From assembly GCA_019649035.1 (NCBI GenBank), contig BMAT01001706.1, forward strand, positions 605,305-629,092: a DNA stretch of 23,788 nt. Direction: 5' to 3'. This DNA comes from Elysia marginata (taxonomy: Eukaryota; Mollusca; Gastropoda; Plakobranchidae). Both the position numbers and the translations under genes were made by a program. Position 1 is the stretch's first letter, and the number at the start of each line of letters is the position of its first letter. This document shows, piece by piece, positions 21,251 through 23,788 of the stretch. The notes under the pieces were generated by a model. The model was not told the DNA's origin and searched no databases. It saw only the letters and a list, made by a program, of their open reading frames with translations.

Positions 21251-21433
21251 CAAAATTTTGCGACAAGTTTCAGATTTTTGGATAAGCCGTTTACCAATTT
21301 CGTTTCGGGATAATGCTAGATTTACCTCTCATAATGTTTACAAGAATTCGTTGCTACTGCTCGACCATATCAATTACTTTTGCTTCTACCAGCTGCACTT
21401 TCTAATACAATGTGCTAATACTTTTTTTCAAAA

Positions 21434-21474
21434 ACTACTACTACTACTGCTACTACTACTACTATACTACTACA

Positions 21475-21509
<35 letters not shown>

Positions 21510-21526
21510 AACTACTACTACTCACA

Positions 21527-21597
<71 letters not shown>
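21434..21597 (+). repeat. Long (CTA)n microsatellite
   Basis: About 164 bp of CTA/ACT units with interruptions (CTGCTA, TATAC, CAACTA, a CCACCACCA stretch near 21488-21496, and CTAATA). It is the largest simple repeat in the window and gives poly-Leu, Tyr or Thr on the plus strand and poly-Val, Ser or stop on the minus strand. It abuts the block at 21603-21975. Confidence 0.95.
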
Positions 21598-21602
21598 AGC
21601 AA

Positions 21603-21975
21603 TAGTCGTTTCTTTTGCTGCTGCGATTATTGGGAAAGTCACTCTCATGTTACCATTATCAGAAAGCACACGTTTGATGTCGTGGCCATCCTCCTGGTCC
21701 ATCTCCGTCCATCGCCCCAGGGGAGGCAGACCAGGGCAGACTAGGCAGCCGTTGATTAAGACTCTCGTTAACGCCTGATGAGGGCGGCCAAACACTCGGC
21801 AAGTCTTCCGCGCATAAGCTCTCCACACACTCTTGTACCGGAAATGACAGGGAGACTGGACGACCCGGATCTCCGCCAATACCTTCCTGGCACGTGCGGT
21901 ATCTACAATGCCAGTTAGCCTAGCACTCGAAGCAGGCTGAGACGAGGACAACATGACAGAGCTAGTGATCTTCTT
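21603..21975 (-). other. GC-richer block with a long minus-strand open frame and a (TAG)n tail
   Basis: On the minus strand an ATG at 21954 (G at -3) opens about 118 codons of normal composition, with segments such as S-V-W-R-A-Y-A-R-K-T-C-R-V-F-G, before the frame runs into the trinucleotide repeat as poly-Val and Ser. The plus strand also has a shorter open frame here. A unique-looking body ending in a simple trinucleotide tail is how many non-LTR or SINE insertions look. I recognise no domain and see no target-site duplication, so this stays unassigned. Confidence 0.3.
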
Positions 21976-22439
21976 TACCCTCGAAGGGAAGGTTGTAATG
22001 TTAATGTGTGCGAAAATGAGATGTTCAGTTTAAGAGATATCTCAATACGGATCAATTACGAGCACGGTAATGTTGCTAATAGTTTAAGGTTATTTAAAAT
22101 ATTATTATTGGATCTGTAAAATTTGTAACATTGGCTGTAAGAATTAAAGCAAAGTGTCGAGTCCAACTGGTATTTCTATATCATTTTATGAATATCTATG
22201 AATATCCTGTGTACATTCCTACTGTTGTCATGTCTAGCTCTAACCATCAACTTGTTTTTCTGTCACTCTCACTATTTCTTTCTACCTTCCTCTCGCTTTT
22301 TCTCTCCGTCTCTCCCTCTAATTGCTCTCATCTCGCCTCTTTAAAAAACTTCCGATCAATATCGCTCATAGTATTTCTCATACTTCCTCGCAAACGATCA
22401 CACGCTGGCTGAAGTCTTTCTCTGGGTTCAGCGCTAATG

Positions 22440-23090
22440 AATAATAATCATCACACGGATCTGATCCCCGAGACATGATGGTTTCCTCCTGTTTAGGATT
22501 ATCGCCTTCTCATTCAGAGCTCAATAAGGGAGTAAATGAAGGAATTAGTGACCCGTGTAAACACATCCTTAATACTGAGGCGTCGACTACATCAAACACT
22601 CGTCAAGCCGAATCCGATGTCCGGTCGCAAGAGAGCTTGCCCTATCACCCTAGTTCGTGTTAGATTCTGAAGAGGGGACAAGAAAAAGCAGGACAATCTC
22701 TTTCCGTAAAAACCTGGGCAACAATAAAAGATTGACTAGGGACAGGAAGTAGAAACTTAAGCATGCATGTGTGTTTCCCTGGGTCTTTGAGGCCATGCCT
22801 TTTCCTCCCAGTATCAGAGCGTGTGACAAGAGTTGACAGTCGCCTGGCGAAGCCGCAGTCTTTTGTTGTGAAGAGCTCTAGACCAGATGGTCTCACTCAG
22901 ACAGAGGGGCCTCTCGCGCTACGCCCAGTTGAGCTCTCACAGACTTGTGATCCAGCAAGAGACTGGGGCCGGTAATTTGAAGCGAGTAGTGGGGAAGGAC
23001 GAAGTCCAGGCTGAGTGGAGAGAGTCTTCGAAGGAGGAACAGCAGCAGCTGACGACATAGTACGAAGCTTGCTAAAAGTGCACGTGTGTG
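22440..23090. other. GC-richer block with several overlapping small open frames
   Basis: Plus-strand frames: 22475-22663 (62 aa, hydrophilic, no domain) and 22887-23060 (57 aa, ending in E-E-Q-Q-Q-L-T-T). A possible exon at 22812-22971 is bounded by a good acceptor (CCTTTTCCTCCCAG) and a G|GTAATT donor. The minus strand carries a 53-aa frame (22897-23058) starting M-S-S-A-A-A-V-P-P-S-K. CACGTG is at 23081-23086. Overlapping frames on both strands mean coding status cannot be decided by eye. It could also be an upstream regulatory or 5' untranslated region of the minus-strand gene. Confidence 0.3.
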
Positions 23091-23788
23091 CGCGCTAATC
23101 CCTTTTTAAACACTATGTCTCTGTAATGTTCATAAAACATAGCAGCGACTTAAATGCTCTTTTGATCTACGGCATGTTTTGTACTGAATAAAAAAGTCCC
23201 ATAAAAATGCCGCTAGAGCAATAATTTCTCTTAGTTCCTTCTAGCTTATTCATAATAAAAAAACATATTCCATAAATCCTTGTTGTCGATTCATGTATAG
23301 ATTTTTTACCAAAAACAACCTGTTTACAACTTGAAAATTTGAAATTTATATTGAAGTCGGACATCGAACGACGTCTAAGAGACAGATATGAAGCTTCCGT
23401 GACAACCCTTAATTATGGAAGTATGGGAACAAATGACGGCTCAGGGCAAACTTAAAAATTAACAAGGTTGGATTCCATTCCAATCGAGTTTGAAGTATTT
23501 TTTCGAATCTCTGATATCCCATAATTCTCAGGCTGCTCACACAAGAATTAGAGGAGCAGGCAGTGGGTGTGTGACCTAATGCTTTCTTGTCATTGTAACA
23601 CCGCCAGTCATGAAGACACGATTCTAATGTGGTATGGAGCCAGCAAAACGGAAGCTTCGGGGGTATTGCAGCTTCCAAAGTGAAACAAAAATGCTTGGCT
23701 TAGGGGGAATATCGAATGCTGAGAAATACAAGCTTGTAGGAGAATTGTTCTTGCGTTGTCTTTATATCAGGGCCTCCCTGCAAGCTGT

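Larger units (their letters stand above)
9167..23788 (-). other. 5' intron or upstream flank of the minus-strand gene
   Basis: I checked minus-strand donors that would leave phase 1, as exon A requires, for a Met-initiated hydrophobic signal peptide and found none that convinces. The first exon is therefore probably beyond 23788, giving an intron of at least 14.6 kb, unless 5' sequence is hidden in one of the GC-richer blocks. The region is AT-rich with many microsatellites. Stretches 9870-10600, 11450-12200, 12280-13300, 14100-15000, 15700-16600, 18000-18640, 18720-19700, 20050-20730 and 23090-23788 hold no gene I can support. Confidence 0.6.

Noticed and set aside
21258-21605. 115-codon plus-strand frame ending in poly-Leu/Tyr
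   Set aside because: Most of it is the (CTA)n microsatellite and the first part shows no domain.
23409-23678. 89-codon minus-strand frame of ordinary composition
   Set aside because: I do not recognise it and it has no supporting splice or promoter signals. It is within what chance gives in this much sequence.
1-23788. CRISPR arrays, prokaryotic operons, phage or plasmid genes, rRNA
   Set aside because: There are no spaced identical repeats, no gene-dense coding and no ribosomal RNA motifs. The spliced exons show the DNA is eukaryotic.

Overview
This looks like non-prokaryotic, animal genomic DNA. It is AT-rich, packed with di- and trinucleotide microsatellites and poly-C/poly-T tracts, and has no dense open reading frames, no operon structure and no ribosome-binding sites. 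The only convincing protein code is two short minus-strand exons, each bounded by consensus splice signals. The protein family and the repeat style suggest a protostome invertebrate, most plausibly a mollusc such as a gastropod. That assignment is inference.

The gene runs right to left. Exon A (9019-9166, 148 nt) and exon B (3513-3577, 65 nt) join in phase 2 across a 5.4-kb intron. Together they give about 71 residues of a cysteine-rich extracellular module: C-x5-W-x-G-x-W, then G-x-C, K-F-L, C-x-R-C and H-x-N-x-L-Q-Y-K. I recognise this as the N-terminal domain of the uncharacterised protostome family annotated DUF7044 (with DUF7042/7043 domains following). No signal-peptide exon is convincing upstream and no following exon is convincing downstream, so the gene probably extends past both edges and most of the window is intron.

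Layout: 1-3512 is probable intron with one GC-richer block (2292-2600) that could be a plus-strand promoter and first exon. 3578-9018 is intron carrying a SINE-like remnant, two copies of a roughly 120-bp dispersed repeat, a strong hairpin (7271-7321) and, next to exon A, a purine minisatellite running into (GA)n. 9167-23788 is 5' intron or flank. It holds many microsatellites, the largest being (CTA)n at 21434-21597, a possible plus-strand signal-peptide exon at 12225-12273, and GC-richer blocks at 15040-15380, 20861-21250, 21603-21975 and 22440-23090 whose roles I cannot assign.

I find no tRNA or rRNA gene, CRISPR array, intact transposase or reverse transcriptase. The long open frames through GA/CT, CTT and CTA tracts are low-complexity artefacts. 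The most useful results are the two exons, the intronic hairpin and the dispersed repeat family.
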